Below, one piece after another: positions 9,042 through 17,708 of a DNA stretch of 64,000 nt. Position 1 is the first letter of the stretch. Every line of letters begins with the position of its first letter. Below the pieces are notes generated by a model, which saw nothing but the letters and a program-made list of their open reading frames with translations, made no database searches and was not told the origin of the DNA. A program made the position numbers and the translations under genes. The DNA is from JAGVSV01 sp040766135 (GTDB lineage Bacteria > Bacillota > Clostridia > Christensenellales > Aristaeellaceae): contig JAXGRA010000007.1 in the NCBI GenBank assembly GCA_040766135.1, positions 1 to 64,000 of the forward strand. Reading direction: 5' to 3'.

Positions 9042-9434
9042 ATGAACATCAAACGGCTTATCGTAGGGCTTATCATTCTTATTCTGATTGCGTCTGTCTC
9101 GCTTTTCTTCATGATGGGGCACCAGGTCAACCAGCTTGAAAAGCAGGATTTCAGCCAGGTGGATGTCGCCCATTTGCCGGATGGCGTCTACAAAGGCAGC
9201 GCATCCGCCCTGCTGGTAACGGCGCGGGTTGAGGTCGTTGTAAAGGAGGGGCGCATCCAGGAGGTTAAACTATTGGAGCATGGCCACGGCCCGGGCTATG
9301 GTGCCGAAGCGATGGCGGACAACATTGTACAGGCCAACAGCCCGGACGCCGACACCATCAGCGGTGCAACCGCCTCCAGTACAGTCATCAAGTCCGCCGT
9401 GCTGGCAGCGCTCAAGAGCGGTGCAACGCCATGA
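9042..9434 (+). CDS. Membrane-anchored FMN-binding domain protein
   Basis: A 130-residue protein with one N-terminal membrane segment (residues 5-25) and an FMN_bind domain outside. The covalent flavin attachment site is visible as DTISGATASS (about 104-113), where an ApbE flavin transferase would link FMN to a Thr or Ser. Such proteins carry electrons at the outer face of the membrane, as in RnfG/NqrC-like or extracellular flavin systems. It is the first gene of a four-gene operon and overlaps the MarR gene by four bases. No apbE gene is seen in the window. Confidence 0.88.
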   Translation: MNIKRLIVGLIILILIASVSLFFMMGHQVNQLEKQDFSQVDVAHLPDGVYKGSASALLVTARVEVVVKEGRIQEVKLLEHGHGPGYGAEAMADNIVQANSPDADTISGATASSTVIKSAVLAALKSGATP

Positions 9435-9943
9435 ATGGAAAGATTACGTTGACAAATAACATGCGCAAAGATGTTGACCTGAGCCATATCGAAGACCGGT
9501 ACTATCTGTTTGGCATGCTGGCCGCTTTTGCCAACCGCATGCAATCCGTTGGCGACAATGTGTTTGAAGAGGTGACGTGGAAACAATGGTTTGCGCTGCT
9601 GGGTGCCATCGTGTTGCAGCCTGATCCCTCTGTTTCCCAGGTGGCTAGCTTTATCGGCACCTCCCACCAAAACATGAAGCAGCTGTTGCTGCGCTTGCAG
9701 TCGGCCGGATTGGTATCCTTAGAAAAGGACAAAAGCGATTTGCGCCGAACACTGGTGAAGCTTACCCCGGCGACAGAGGCGTTTGAGCTGAAATACCGTG
9801 AAAGCAGCGGCCGGTTTATGGACAGCCTGTTTGAGGGCATCTCCGCTGAAGCGCTGGCCACCGCCCGGCAGGTGATTTATCAGTTGGATCAAAACTTGAG
9901 AGCCATCGCAGAAGGCGGCAACCCGCAGGAGGGCGACCCATGA
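9431..9943 (+). CDS. MarR-family transcriptional regulator
   Basis: A 170-residue regulator with a winged helix at about residues 55-105 (SVSQVASFIGTSHQNMKQLLLRL then the wing EKDKSDLRRTLVKLTPA). The flanking helices would form the dimer interface. It overlaps both neighbours by four bases, so it is tightly coupled to the FMN-binding protein and the flavodoxins. A perfect palindrome at the operon promoter is its likely binding site, giving autoregulation. The signal is unknown; MarR proteins often sense oxidants or small phenolics. Confidence 0.88.
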   Translation: MNGKITLTNNMRKDVDLSHIEDRYYLFGMLAAFANRMQSVGDNVFEEVTWKQWFALLGAIVLQPDPSVSQVASFIGTSHQNMKQLLLRLQSAGLVSLEKDKSDLRRTLVKLTPATEAFELKYRESSGRFMDSLFEGISAEALATARQVIYQLDQNLRAIAEGGNPQEGDP

Positions 9944-10482
9944 TTGTGATTGTTTCGGATGACAGCAAAGATATGCTGGGCACTGCGCTAACAGAAGCAG
10001 CTGCCCGCGCAGGCGCACAGGCTGTCCATTTTGCGGCGAATACCCTGGATATCAAGCCCTGCGCTGCCTGCGGCAGCTGCAGCGGCAAAACCTATGGCCG
10101 CTGCATTGTCCCGGATGATATGCAGCAGGTGCTGCCAAAGATTGCGGGCTGCCGGGCGCTGGTGCTGGTGTCCCCCGTGGTGTTTGGCGGCGTCAGCCAC
10201 CCTATCAAAAAGGTGATGGATCGCATGGCGGCGGTGGGCAACCCCCGCTACCGTGTGAGCAACGGGGAATTAGTAAAAGGCATGAGCGGACAGGGCATAG
10301 ACTATTACATGGTGGGCATCGGGGATAATTTAAGTGTAGCGGAACAAGCAGCCTTTTTATCCCTGCACGCAGAAAACCGAAACATCATGAGCGCCAAGGG
10401 GAAGGCTTTTCTCCTTAAAAGCAAACCGAACCAAGCGCTAATTAGCAAAATCGCGCAGGAGATTGTCCATGAACAAAACTGA
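9940..10482 (+). CDS. Flavodoxin-fold NAD(P)H oxidoreductase-like protein
   Basis: A 180-residue protein of the NADPH-dependent FMN reductase/flavodoxin group. It has the Cys motif KPCAACGSC near residue 40, typical of iron-sulfur flavoproteins and related multimeric flavodoxin WrbA-like proteins, and the flavin loop VVFGGVSHPIKKVMDR near 84-100. The start of the fold is shorter than usual (MIVIVSDDSKD instead of a GSPR loop), so FMN binding may be altered. It overlaps the MarR gene by four bases and the next flavodoxin by 14. Confidence 0.75.
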   Translation: MIVIVSDDSKDMLGTALTEAAARAGAQAVHFAANTLDIKPCAACGSCSGKTYGRCIVPDDMQQVLPKIAGCRALVLVSPVVFGGVSHPIKKVMDRMAAVGNPRYRVSNGELVKGMSGQGIDYYMVGIGDNLSVAEQAAFLSLHAENRNIMSAKGKAFLLKSKPNQALISKIAQEIVHEQN

Positions 10483-11113
10483 TGTATTGCTCCTATGCGC
10501 CAGCCCCCGGCGAAAGGGCACCAGCGCCATGCTGCTGGAACGCATTTGTGCCGCCATCGGCGGCGAAATAACCTATTTGCCCCAAAAGGGCAATCTGGAC
10601 GCGCTGGTATCAGCCATGCAAAAGGCGGCCACCATCGTGATATCCGCGCCCTGCTATATCAACACCTACCCAGCCCGGCTGATTGAATTGTTAGAAGCAG
10701 CATCCTTAGCCGGGGGATTTTCGGGGCAGAAATTATATGGCATCATCAACGGCGGCATGCCGTATGTGCACACCCACCGGCACGGGCTCACCTGCCTTCA
10801 GCTATTTGCAGAGCAAAACCAGCTTACCTGGCAGGGCGGCTTTGTGCTGGGCGGCGGCGCCATGTTGGACGGCCAGCCCTTAGAAAAACACATGGGCCGC
10901 AAGAAAGTTGTGCCCGCCTTTGAGCGGTTTGTTCAGCACATCGCAGCGGGCAACCCATCGCCCGACAGCCTGTATGAACAGGCGCAAACGCCCATGAGCC
11001 GCATCATGACCCACGTATTTGCCAGATTGCTGACCTTCATGGTGGTGCGGCGCATCAAAAAACATGGGCACGACCCGGATGCACCCAACTGGTATCTGCG
11101 GAAGAAAGGGTAA
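10469..11113 (+). CDS. NADPH-dependent FMN reductase/flavodoxin family protein
   Basis: A 214-residue protein with a standard FMN phosphate loop, CASPRRKGTSAML, at residues 9-21. The second loop is SAPCYINTYPARLIELLEA. The last 45 residues are basic (RRIKKHGHDPDAPNWYLRKKG). The ATG at 10469 lies inside the end of the previous gene; a TTG two codons earlier is less likely. It closes the operon that begins with the FMN-binding protein; only 11 bases separate its stop from the convergent hydrolase gene, with no clear terminator. Confidence 0.8.
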   Translation: MNKTDVLLLCASPRRKGTSAMLLERICAAIGGEITYLPQKGNLDALVSAMQKAATIVISAPCYINTYPARLIELLEAASLAGGFSGQKLYGIINGGMPYVHTHRHGLTCLQLFAEQNQLTWQGGFVLGGGAMLDGQPLEKHMGRKKVVPAFERFVQHIAAGNPSPDSLYEQAQTPMSRIMTHVFARLLTFMVVRRIKKHGHDPDAPNWYLRKKG

Positions 11114-11124
11114 CACGCACAACA

Positions 11125-12261
11125 TCAGTTTTCCATTTGATGCTTTAAGTCCAGCAAAACCTTGATATACTCATCGGGCAAATCCGCATGGATGTCGTGG
11201 CTGGATTGAAAGCCCCCGATGTAGGTGCCGCGAGGCAGCAAATCCACCACTTTTTGCGCATCCTTTTCGTCCATGGCCGCAAGCAAAACCCCGTTGGCAT
11301 CATAATAGCTGGGGGCCGTAAGCTTGTTAGGCGCTACATGCATCACAACGGTAGGAGACTGTATATTCCTTAGTATTTCTTCCTGGTCAAGCCCTTCAAA
11401 CCAGGAAAAGTCATAGAATGTAACGCCAAACCGTAAGTCGTAATGGCTTGTTCCATCCTGCATGTTGGCATTGATGGCATAGATGGAGTTGATCCCCAAC
11501 TCCGGCGGGAAGTACCACATTTTAGGGACTTGCCTAGGATGTTTCTTTATATACTTTATCGCAGGGTTTTTGATCAGCCTGTCCCACAGCCACGGCGCTT
11601 CGGCGTTAAAAATTTCCTGCATATAGTCATGCTCTAACGAATACTCCATAAAGGTATCGATCTCTTGCTGATGCAGGTAATCATACATGTTTTTGAAACC
11701 TAACCATGAGATAGTCTTTTCCGCCCGTCCAGGCAGGGTGGCAAAAAACGGCCCATCTTCTAAAACGGTGGCGATGATGCAGTCCGGTGCCTTGGCGGAA
11801 ACATACGCGGCCAGCAACGCCCCGGAAGAGTGGCCGGATATATACGCCTTTTCCCTGATAATGTTTCGGAGAAACCAGATGATATCCTCCCCGATGGCTA
11901 CCGCCTGATACTTGTCAGGGTTTTTGGATGACCGCCCATGGCCATAGTAGTCCAGGGCATAGACATGAAATTCTTTGGATAGCTTGGGCAATACCCTGGC
12001 ATAGTCGTAGCAGGTTGCCTGCTGGCCATGGAGCAACAAAAGCTCGGGGCCATTGTCCGGGCCTTCGATATAATAGATTTCTGACCCATCATCCAATTGA
12101 GCCATGCCCTCCTTAAAGCCCAATTTGAACCCCTTTTTTTGCAAAAACTGCTCGTTCAAAATGTCATGGTTCATGTTCCTGTAGGCAAAAATGCCGACCC
12201 CTATCAGGATCACCACAACAATAACCCCCACGATGATGAGCACCCGATGCATTACTCGCAT
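11125..12261 (-). CDS. Membrane-anchored alpha/beta hydrolase
   Basis: A 378-residue protein with one N-terminal membrane segment (about residues 7-27) and an alpha/beta-hydrolase domain. Visible marks are the oxyanion strand LLLLHGQQATCYDY, the DYYGHGRSS loop, the nucleophile elbow GHSSG (Ser145) and a C-terminal SSHDIH that probably supplies the catalytic His. The active domain would sit outside the cell or in the wall. The substrate is unknown; esterase, lipase or lactonase activity is possible. The ATG at 12261 has GGAGGG just upstream. The next gene upstream, a flavodoxin-fold protein, ends 33 bases before it. Confidence 0.82.
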   Translation of the reverse strand: MRVMHRVLIIVGVIVVVILIGVGIFAYRNMNHDILNEQFLQKKGFKLGFKEGMAQLDDGSEIYYIEGPDNGPELLLLHGQQATCYDYARVLPKLSKEFHVYALDYYGHGRSSKNPDKYQAVAIGEDIIWFLRNIIREKAYISGHSSGALLAAYVSAKAPDCIIATVLEDGPFFATLPGRAEKTISWLGFKNMYDYLHQQEIDTFMEYSLEHDYMQEIFNAEAPWLWDRLIKNPAIKYIKKHPRQVPKMWYFPPELGINSIYAINANMQDGTSHYDLRFGVTFYDFSWFEGLDQEEILRNIQSPTVVMHVAPNKLTAPSYYDANGVLLAAMDEKDAQKVVDLLPRGTYIGGFQSSHDIHADLPDEYIKVLLDLKHQMEN

Positions 12262-12294
12262 ATGTCCCTCCATTCTATCCAGTGTAGCGCCTGC

Positions 12295-13035
12295 TCAGGC
12301 CTTGCCCTTCCAGGGGAAACGGCCATCCAGCCATCCTTCTTTTTGCCAGTACAGGTAATCACTGGTAACAGGCTGGTTTTTCTTTTGTAGCATCTTATGG
12401 ATCCCCTGATGGCCAAAGGCCATGCCCCTGTACAGCAGCTTTGCCAATAGGCCCGGCGATACATCCTGCTGCTTGGTCACAATTTTGCGGATTGTCCCCT
12501 CCATCTGCCGGTTCAGCTTTGTTTTCACTTTCTGGTCTACCAACTCGTAATCCGTCATGGCCAGGCGCGCTTTGATGCTATACACGCGCCGTACACCCCA
12601 GAAACGCAGGCTGTGCTTTAACGGGGTTAAGGTGCTGCGAAAGCCCGCCCCCACGGCTTGATTGATAATCAAAGCCTGTTTACCCAGCATTTTGGGGCTG
12701 GGCTTGTGCACGATCCACCGGCTGCCGAAGTGATCCAGCAACGCTTTCAACTGCCCGGGAATGCTGAACACATAGGTGGGCGTGATAAACACCAGCAGAT
12801 GGGCCTCCTCCATGGCCTGCCAGATGGGCAGCGTCGTTTTCAGATGCGGGCAAGCGCTCATATCCTTATAGAAACAGGCTTTGCATCCCAGGCAATACGC
12901 AGGCCCGCCCTTGGGGAGGGTAAACTGCTTCATCTGCGCCCCGGAAATCAGGCCGTTGAGTTGCGTAATAAATGCTTCCCGGATATGCGCCGTGCAGCCC
13001 GCATTAGATACAGCCGTAATCAGGCAAATGTTCAT
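12295..13035 (-). CDS. Flavodoxin-fold NAD(P)H-dependent oxidoreductase
   Basis: A 246-residue protein. The FMN loop is seen as TAVSNAGCTAHI near residue 8, the cysteine-rich motif CLGCKACFYKDMSACPH at about 48-64, and the second flavin loop ITPTYVFSIPGQLKALLDHF at 83-102. The last 90 residues form a helical extension typical of clostridial NAD(P)H oxidoreductases of this size. The ATG at 13035 follows GGGAGG; a TTG one codon earlier is unlikely. This is the fourth flavodoxin-type protein within 13 kb. Confidence 0.82.
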   Translation of the reverse strand: MNICLITAVSNAGCTAHIREAFITQLNGLISGAQMKQFTLPKGGPAYCLGCKACFYKDMSACPHLKTTLPIWQAMEEAHLLVFITPTYVFSIPGQLKALLDHFGSRWIVHKPSPKMLGKQALIINQAVGAGFRSTLTPLKHSLRFWGVRRVYSIKARLAMTDYELVDQKVKTKLNRQMEGTIRKIVTKQQDVSPGLLAKLLYRGMAFGHQGIHKMLQKKNQPVTSDYLYWQKEGWLDGRFPWKGKA

Positions 13036-13103
13036 CAAAACCTCCCAATCTGGATAGATGGTTCATATCCTTGCGCCTACCTGTTGCCTGCCACGCCACC
13101 TAT

Positions 13104-14009
13104 TTAGGACCCTTCCGGCAACGTGCTTTTGGCTTTTAGTACCTGAATCCCCCGAAAGTAACTGCCCTCACAAACCGCACCCAGCACCCAAACGCCTGCA
13201 TTGCCCAAGATGTGCGGCCACGGCGGATTTTTCGCATGAAGCAGCGTGGGAGGCAGGAAATGCGCAGAGTTGAACACCAGCAGCAAAAAGCCTGCCACTC
13301 CCGTCAAGACCAATCCAGCAAGGTATATACTGTGCGCCTTGTGGAAATTTCTCTCTTCCAGACGTTCTGGAATAATTACCATCATCAGATTAAACAGAAT
13401 ATGATAGGCTGTACACAGCAGCAGGCTGCCGCTGCAGGCATATACCCAGGCCCACAAAAAGCCGGTATAGAACATGCCAACTGGCACCGCGATCCGCCCG
13501 GTTTGCAGGTGGATCAAGGAAAACACCAAGGCGGACAGCCACAGAAAGAGCCCTGTCTGGTCGGTACCCAGCAGGTCGCCCAGCAGCTTTCTGCTCAGCA
13601 GCTCCTCCAGCAGAGGTATCACTGTCAGCACCAAAAGAGCGTTGAGGCCCTTGTTGTCATCATTTTTTTGCTCCAATGCCTGCTGGCTGACCAAGCCCAG
13701 CTTGATTTCAAGCATGGAAAACAACGCCATCAGCACAAGGGCAAAAAACTGCGCCGCAAACACCACTACATAATCCGCCGCCGCAAAACCCTGCGGAGAA
13801 ACCTGAAACACCGGCAGATCCTTGATGAACAGCCACACAAGCCCCAAACCAGGCAGATAAAGCAAAGCTGTGCTCAACAGCTGTTGGCTTTCTTTGGGCA
13901 GTTTACGCTTGGCATGAAGCGGTGAAACAACAAAGCGCAAGCACAGCCAATATAAGCTGAACATTGCACTTACGCCAAGGGTATAGCGGGTAATGGGTTC
14001 ATTCCACAT
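13104..14009 (-). CDS. CPBP-family intramembrane metalloprotease
   Basis: A 301-residue, mostly hydrophobic protein with seven or eight membrane helices. All three CPBP/Abi motifs are present: EELLSR (residues 135-140), FSLIH (His167) and HILFN (His203, Asn207). These build the Glu/His active site of Rce1-like proteases. Bacterial members take part in bacteriocin self-immunity, surface protein processing or sigma-factor control; which one applies here is not known. The ATG at 14009 follows GGAGAG. Two extra helices after the third motif are unusual but seen in the family. Confidence 0.85.
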   Translation of the reverse strand: MWNEPITRYTLGVSAMFSLYWLCLRFVVSPLHAKRKLPKESQQLLSTALLYLPGLGLVWLFIKDLPVFQVSPQGFAAADYVVVFAAQFFALVLMALFSMLEIKLGLVSQQALEQKNDDNKGLNALLVLTVIPLLEELLSRKLLGDLLGTDQTGLFLWLSALVFSLIHLQTGRIAVPVGMFYTGFLWAWVYACSGSLLLCTAYHILFNLMMVIIPERLEERNFHKAHSIYLAGLVLTGVAGFLLLVFNSAHFLPPTLLHAKNPPWPHILGNAGVWVLGAVCEGSYFRGIQVLKAKSTLPEGS

Positions 14010-14446
14010 ATACGCTCTCCTTTCTGACAGCACATGATGATGTTTGGGATTCTGCATCCTCTTGGTCATTGGGTGCCGGGAGGTTAGCTATTTCATCCCC
14101 ATACTCTTTTTGCTGGACATTGTTGAGTAAACTCTAACCATCTGTTCGGAAAAACGGCTCTTTTCACATCCCATGGGCTGGGCAGGCAAATTCGGGCTTT
14201 TTGAATTTCAAGCTTCGTGTGCCTTGCTTTGAATCTTCATCAAGCCCTTAATATTCTATCAAAATATCAATAATAGATTGCCTAATCCATATAATGTTTT
14301 GTATAAACGACGTAAATTCCAGATTAAACTTTGAATTGTTTCCAAAAACGAATAGATCCTGAGCAACTATCGTTTTAAACAAAGCCCTTTTTTCCGAGAT
14401 TCATCCGTTTTGTCGGCAGAATACTTTCGTTATATTGACACAAATA
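14010..14446. other. Non-coding AT-rich interval
   Basis: This 437-base stretch between the CPBP gene and the DUF5050 remnant has no plausible gene. It is visibly more AT-rich than the surroundings. No clear terminator hairpin, promoter pair or long repeat was found by eye. It may be a decayed region next to the gene remnant. Confidence 0.5.
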
Positions 14447-14980
14447 TCAGTCCTGCAGATCCAGATTGTTTGCGCCGTCCAACCCCATACGATGCAGCCT
14501 TCTGTCCGTATCCAGATAAAACACCCAGTCGCCCGCGATATTGATGCTGTTGGCATGTACGGGGCTAACGGTCATCACCGTTTTGCCATCCAGCGAAACC
14601 CTGCGCAGATCGCCGCTTATGCTGTCGGCATAAAAGATTCCGCGGTCTGTTGCATTATAGACGCGCACATTGAGCCCCTCAAAGTCCATGCGCTCGCTGC
14701 CGTCCAGCCGCATGCGCGACAGTACGGAACCCCGGGGCGTATAGCGGATAAAGTACAGGTAATCACCCTGCACCTGCAGCCAGTGCGCATCGCCATCGTA
14801 CAGCAAGACAGCCTTGGCATTTTCTTCAGACAGACTCATGCGGTACAGCTTGCGCACATTGGTATCAGGAACGTCTGACGCGAAATACGCCATACCGCGC
14901 TGTATATTCAGGTAAAACAAGGGGCGTTCCTCGCTCACCTTTCGGGGGTTAACGCCGTTCAGGTCGGCAGTGTACAGCTT
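14447..14980 (-). pseudogene. 5'-truncated DUF5050-like (beta-propeller) gene remnant
   Basis: The frame encodes repeated LY-x-DLNG/RMxLDG and YxADSxxGxLRRVSLDGK units, the pattern of DUF5050-type propeller proteins. The reading frame continues upstream of the only internal start (GTG at 14938) as LYTADLNGVNPRKVSEE, which is another repeat of the same kind, and then meets an in-frame TGA at 14981-14983. No ATG or ribosome-binding site exists there. So this looks like the C-terminal part of a longer gene that lost its front. Complete relatives usually carry a signal peptide or membrane anchor and 300 or more residues. Expression is doubtful. Confidence 0.6.
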
Positions 14981-15001
14981 TCATAGGGGGCACAAGTTAG
15001 A

Positions 15002-15781
15002 TCAGCCCTGCGCGTCCTTTTGAATCAACAGGCGCACGGCTTCGATGGCTGTTTGGATGGTATGTTCCAGGGTGGTTATGGGGGCTTGGGGCGGTTCTGG
15101 CGCATCCTGGTTGCCGGCGCAGTACAGCACGGTGCCGGCGCGCACACCCAAGGTGCTTGCAATGGTGAACATCGCAGCGGATTCCATCTCCGAGGCCAGG
15201 CAGCCTGCGGCTTTCCAGGCCTGCCAGCGCTGCAGCAGCATGTCATGCACGGGCATGCGCTGCGGCTCGTGCTGGCCATAAAAGGAATCCTTGCAGTGCA
15301 CGACGCCTATGTGCGGGGTGCAGCCCAATTTCATTGCGGCATCGCGCAGGGCGCATGTAACGTCAAAGTTGGCCACCGCTGGGAAATCCAGCGGCATATA
15401 CTCCCGCGACGTTCCCTCGGCACGGATCGCGGCCGTTGCGATGATGATATCGCCCTTGTTGACGTTGGGCTGCATGCCGCCGCAGGTGCCGACACGGATG
15501 AAGGTATCCGCGCCGCAGAAGGCCAGCTCCTCCAACGCGATGGCGGTGGACGGCCCCCCGATGCCGGAGGAAATGACTGTCACCGTCTGGCCATCTATGG
15601 TACCGTTGATGCTTTTATATTCCCGGTGGTATGCCATTTGCACGGGCTTATCCAAATACTCAGCAATAGCGTCCACGCGCTCCGGAGCGCCTGGGATCAG
15701 CACATACCGGCCCACCTGCCCGGGGGCCAGATGGATGTGATGCTGTGTTTTGTCGGGATTGCGTTGTCTGCTGGTACTCAC
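15002..15781 (-). CDS. Nucleoside phosphorylase (uridine phosphorylase family)
   Basis: A 259-residue PNP_UDP_1 family enzyme. It has the phosphate-binding N-terminal region YVLIPGAPERVDAI, the VISSGIGGPSTAIALEEL motif, FIRVGTCGGMQ and the ribose-binding ASEMESAAMFTIAS. These fit uridine phosphorylase, which splits uridine and phosphate to uracil and ribose-1-phosphate. The start is a GTG at 15781 that overlaps the TGA of the upstream dehydrogenase (GTGA) behind GGAGGAGG. It is the last gene of the long N-acetylhexosamine operon, which is an unexpected place for a nucleoside enzyme. Confidence 0.82.
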   Translation of the reverse strand: MSTSRQRNPDKTQHHIHLAPGQVGRYVLIPGAPERVDAIAEYLDKPVQMAYHREYKSINGTIDGQTVTVISSGIGGPSTAIALEELAFCGADTFIRVGTCGGMQPNVNKGDIIIATAAIRAEGTSREYMPLDFPAVANFDVTCALRDAAMKLGCTPHIGVVHCKDSFYGQHEPQRMPVHDMLLQRWQAWKAAGCLASEMESAAMFTIASTLGVRAGTVLYCAGNQDAPEPPQAPITTLEHTIQTAIEAVRLLIQKDAQG

Positions 15782-16812
15782 AGGCGCACCTCCTCCCCGC
15801 ACAGGGCGGAGCGGTACAGCCCTTCCAGCATACGTTCCACGGTCACCCCGTCCTGTGCAGGGGCCAGCGGCTGCGCCTGCCCCAGCACAACCTGTGCAAA
15901 ATGCTCGGCCTGCTCCTGGAAGCAATCATTGGGCTTGAACAGCAGCTTGGTGTGGGTCATGGCGCCCTGTTCCTCGCGGTATAGCGTGAGGGGTTCAAAG
16001 GACAGCCCGCCGTTATCGCCATACAGGTCCAGACGCGTGTTGACGTCCTCGGCATTGAGCGACCAGGAGGCCTGATACATCAGCCCGCGCCCGCCTTCAA
16101 AGGTAATAAGCCCGTGGGAACTGTCCTCCACGCTGTAGGTATCGTCCAGTTCATACGCCGAATAGATCTCCACATTCTTGGGGTGCCTGTTTTTGATTTT
16201 TCCATGGAAATTCAAGGCCTTGACCGCAACGGGCTGCGGCTTGCCCATCAGGAACCAGGCCAAATCAATCATATGCACGCCGATATCAATCAGCGGCCCG
16301 CCGCCGGATTTTTCCTTGTTGCCAAACCATCCGGTAGGCGTGCCGCGCTGCCGGATGATATCGGTGCGCGCCATATATACTTCGCCTAAGGAGCCTGCCT
16401 GGATATGCGTGCGTGCACAAAGGGCATCGGCCATGTAGCGGCTGCAAAAGCCCATCAACACGTGCACGCCGTGCTCCCGGCAGGCCGCCTCCATTTCCTG
16501 CGCTTGCTGTACATTGAGCGCCATGGGCTTTTCGCACAGGATATGCTTGCCGTGCGCCGCAGCAGCCAAACACATCGGATGATGCTGATAGTTGGGCACC
16601 GCCAACACCACGGCATCAATGTCCGGGTCTTTCAGCATCGCTTCGGCGTCCGGATAAGTTTTAAGGTTATTGGCCTTGGCCACTTCTTCGGCCCGGTTAG
16701 CCACCCGGTCACACAGGCCCACCAATTCAGCGCTGGGTGCGGCTAAAAAAGCCTGCGTGTGCTCGCGGGCGATGTTGCCTGCACCGATGATTCCAATCCT
16801 TGCTTTTTTCAC
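15778..16812 (-). CDS. Gfo/Idh/MocA-family oxidoreductase
   Basis: A 344-residue NAD(P)-dependent dehydrogenase. The Rossmann loop GIIGAGNIAREH is at residues 7-18, the conserved EKP motif (CEKPMAL) near 95 supplies the family lysine, and GGGPLIDIGVHMIDLAWFLMG carries the D-x-G-x-H-x-x-D pattern. Members oxidise or epimerise sugars and cyclitols. The start is GTG at 16812 behind GGAGG. It lies between a sugar isomerase and a nucleoside phosphorylase in the long operon, so it probably acts on a sugar released from the imported glycan. The exact substrate is unknown. Confidence 0.88.
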   Translation of the reverse strand: MKKARIGIIGAGNIAREHTQAFLAAPSAELVGLCDRVANRAEEVAKANNLKTYPDAEAMLKDPDIDAVVLAVPNYQHHPMCLAAAAHGKHILCEKPMALNVQQAQEMEAACREHGVHVLMGFCSRYMADALCARTHIQAGSLGEVYMARTDIIRQRGTPTGWFGNKEKSGGGPLIDIGVHMIDLAWFLMGKPQPVAVKALNFHGKIKNRHPKNVEIYSAYELDDTYSVEDSSHGLITFEGGRGLMYQASWSLNAEDVNTRLDLYGDNGGLSFEPLTLYREEQGAMTHTKLLFKPNDCFQEQAEHFAQVVLGQAQPLAPAQDGVTVERMLEGLYRSALCGEEVRL

Positions 16813-16856
16813 ATGTTCCTCCTTGCATACAGCGCCGGGCGCTGCGATAGTTTGTA

Positions 16857-17708
16857 TTACATGCCGGGCCAGAGGCCCAGTTTGGCAGCGGCTAACATTC
16901 TCTTTGTGTTGGCCAGCCCCTGCTCCAGTGCGAACAGGCAGTCCTCCACGCCCTCAAATTCCTGCACCAAGTACCCGTCATATGCCATGTCGTGCAGCAC
17001 CTTGAGCACCTGGTACACGGGCAGGTTGCCATGCCCGGTGATGGCACACCGCAGGTAATTCCCCCCGCGGGTAACATACCAGCCCTCGCCGGGATAGATC
17101 AGTTCCCCGCTTTTCAGGTGCGCATCCTTCACGTGCACATGCCGAACATAGGATTTGAGGCGGCCGAAGGCGCGCGCCGGATCGCTATCTGCATCGGCAA
17201 AGTTGGCGATGTCAAACAGCAGGCCAAAGTTATCGTGTGCCACCCGCTGCACCAACTGTTCCAGCCGGTCGGGCAGACAGAAATACCCACCATGGTTTTC
17301 GGTCACCAGGCAAATACCAGCCCCCTGCGCGTGTTGTGCTGCGTCCCGCAGCGCCTGCAATACGTCCGGGGCAAACGGCGCGGGGACATCGCTTGCGTAA
17401 ATATCTGTGCGCACCAGGTTTGTCCCCATCGTTGCTGCGGTATCAATCTCGCGAAGCAGCGCATCCCTTTGCTCCATCACGGGCAGCGCAAAGTTGCAGC
17501 TGGTCATGTAGGCGCATACGGCCAGCCCTGCGTCGTTGCAGGCGTCCCGTGCAGAGGCGGCGGTCATGCCGTAAGGCTCCTCCCGGAAACCCGCAAACTC
17601 AAACGCTTCATAGCCCCAGCGCGCCGCCTGCGCAATGGCCTGCGGCAGCGACATTTCACCGGTGTCTAACCTTTGGGAGAATGAATACGAGGATACTGCG
17701 TGTTTCAA
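16857..17708 (-). CDS. Sugar phosphate isomerase/epimerase (TIM barrel)
   Basis: A 283-residue protein of the xylose-isomerase-like AP endonuclease-2 fold. Metal-binding residues of the family are visible in LVTENHGGYF (Glu near 135), LLFDIANF (Asp near 165), HVHVKDAH (His near 192) and VQEFEGVE (Glu near 255). Such enzymes interconvert keto and aldo sugars or epimerise keto-sugars. It overlaps the ROK kinase gene by four bases and is followed by a Gfo/Idh dehydrogenase, a common pair in catabolic operons. A second paralogue starts the same operon. Confidence 0.82.
   Translation of the reverse strand: MKHAVSSYSFSQRLDTGEMSLPQAIAQAARWGYEAFEFAGFREEPYGMTAASARDACNDAGLAVCAYMTSCNFALPVMEQRDALLREIDTAATMGTNLVRTDIYASDVPAPFAPDVLQALRDAAQHAQGAGICLVTENHGGYFCLPDRLEQLVQRVAHDNFGLLFDIANFADADSDPARAFGRLKSYVRHVHVKDAHLKSGELIYPGEGWYVTRGGNYLRCAITGHGNLPVYQVLKVLHDMAYDGYLVQEFEGVEDCLFALEQGLANTKRMLAAAKLGLWPGM

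Noticed and set aside
13212..13925. Open frame of 237 codons on the plus strand opposite the CPBP gene
   Set aside because: The opposite strand has all three CPBP motifs. The plus-strand product is very rich in Gln, His, Arg and Lys and has no family signal.
14447..14938. Complete small gene starting at GTG 14938
   Set aside because: Family repeats continue in frame upstream of this GTG to a stop codon, and no ribosome-binding site precedes it, so a truncated remnant is the better reading.
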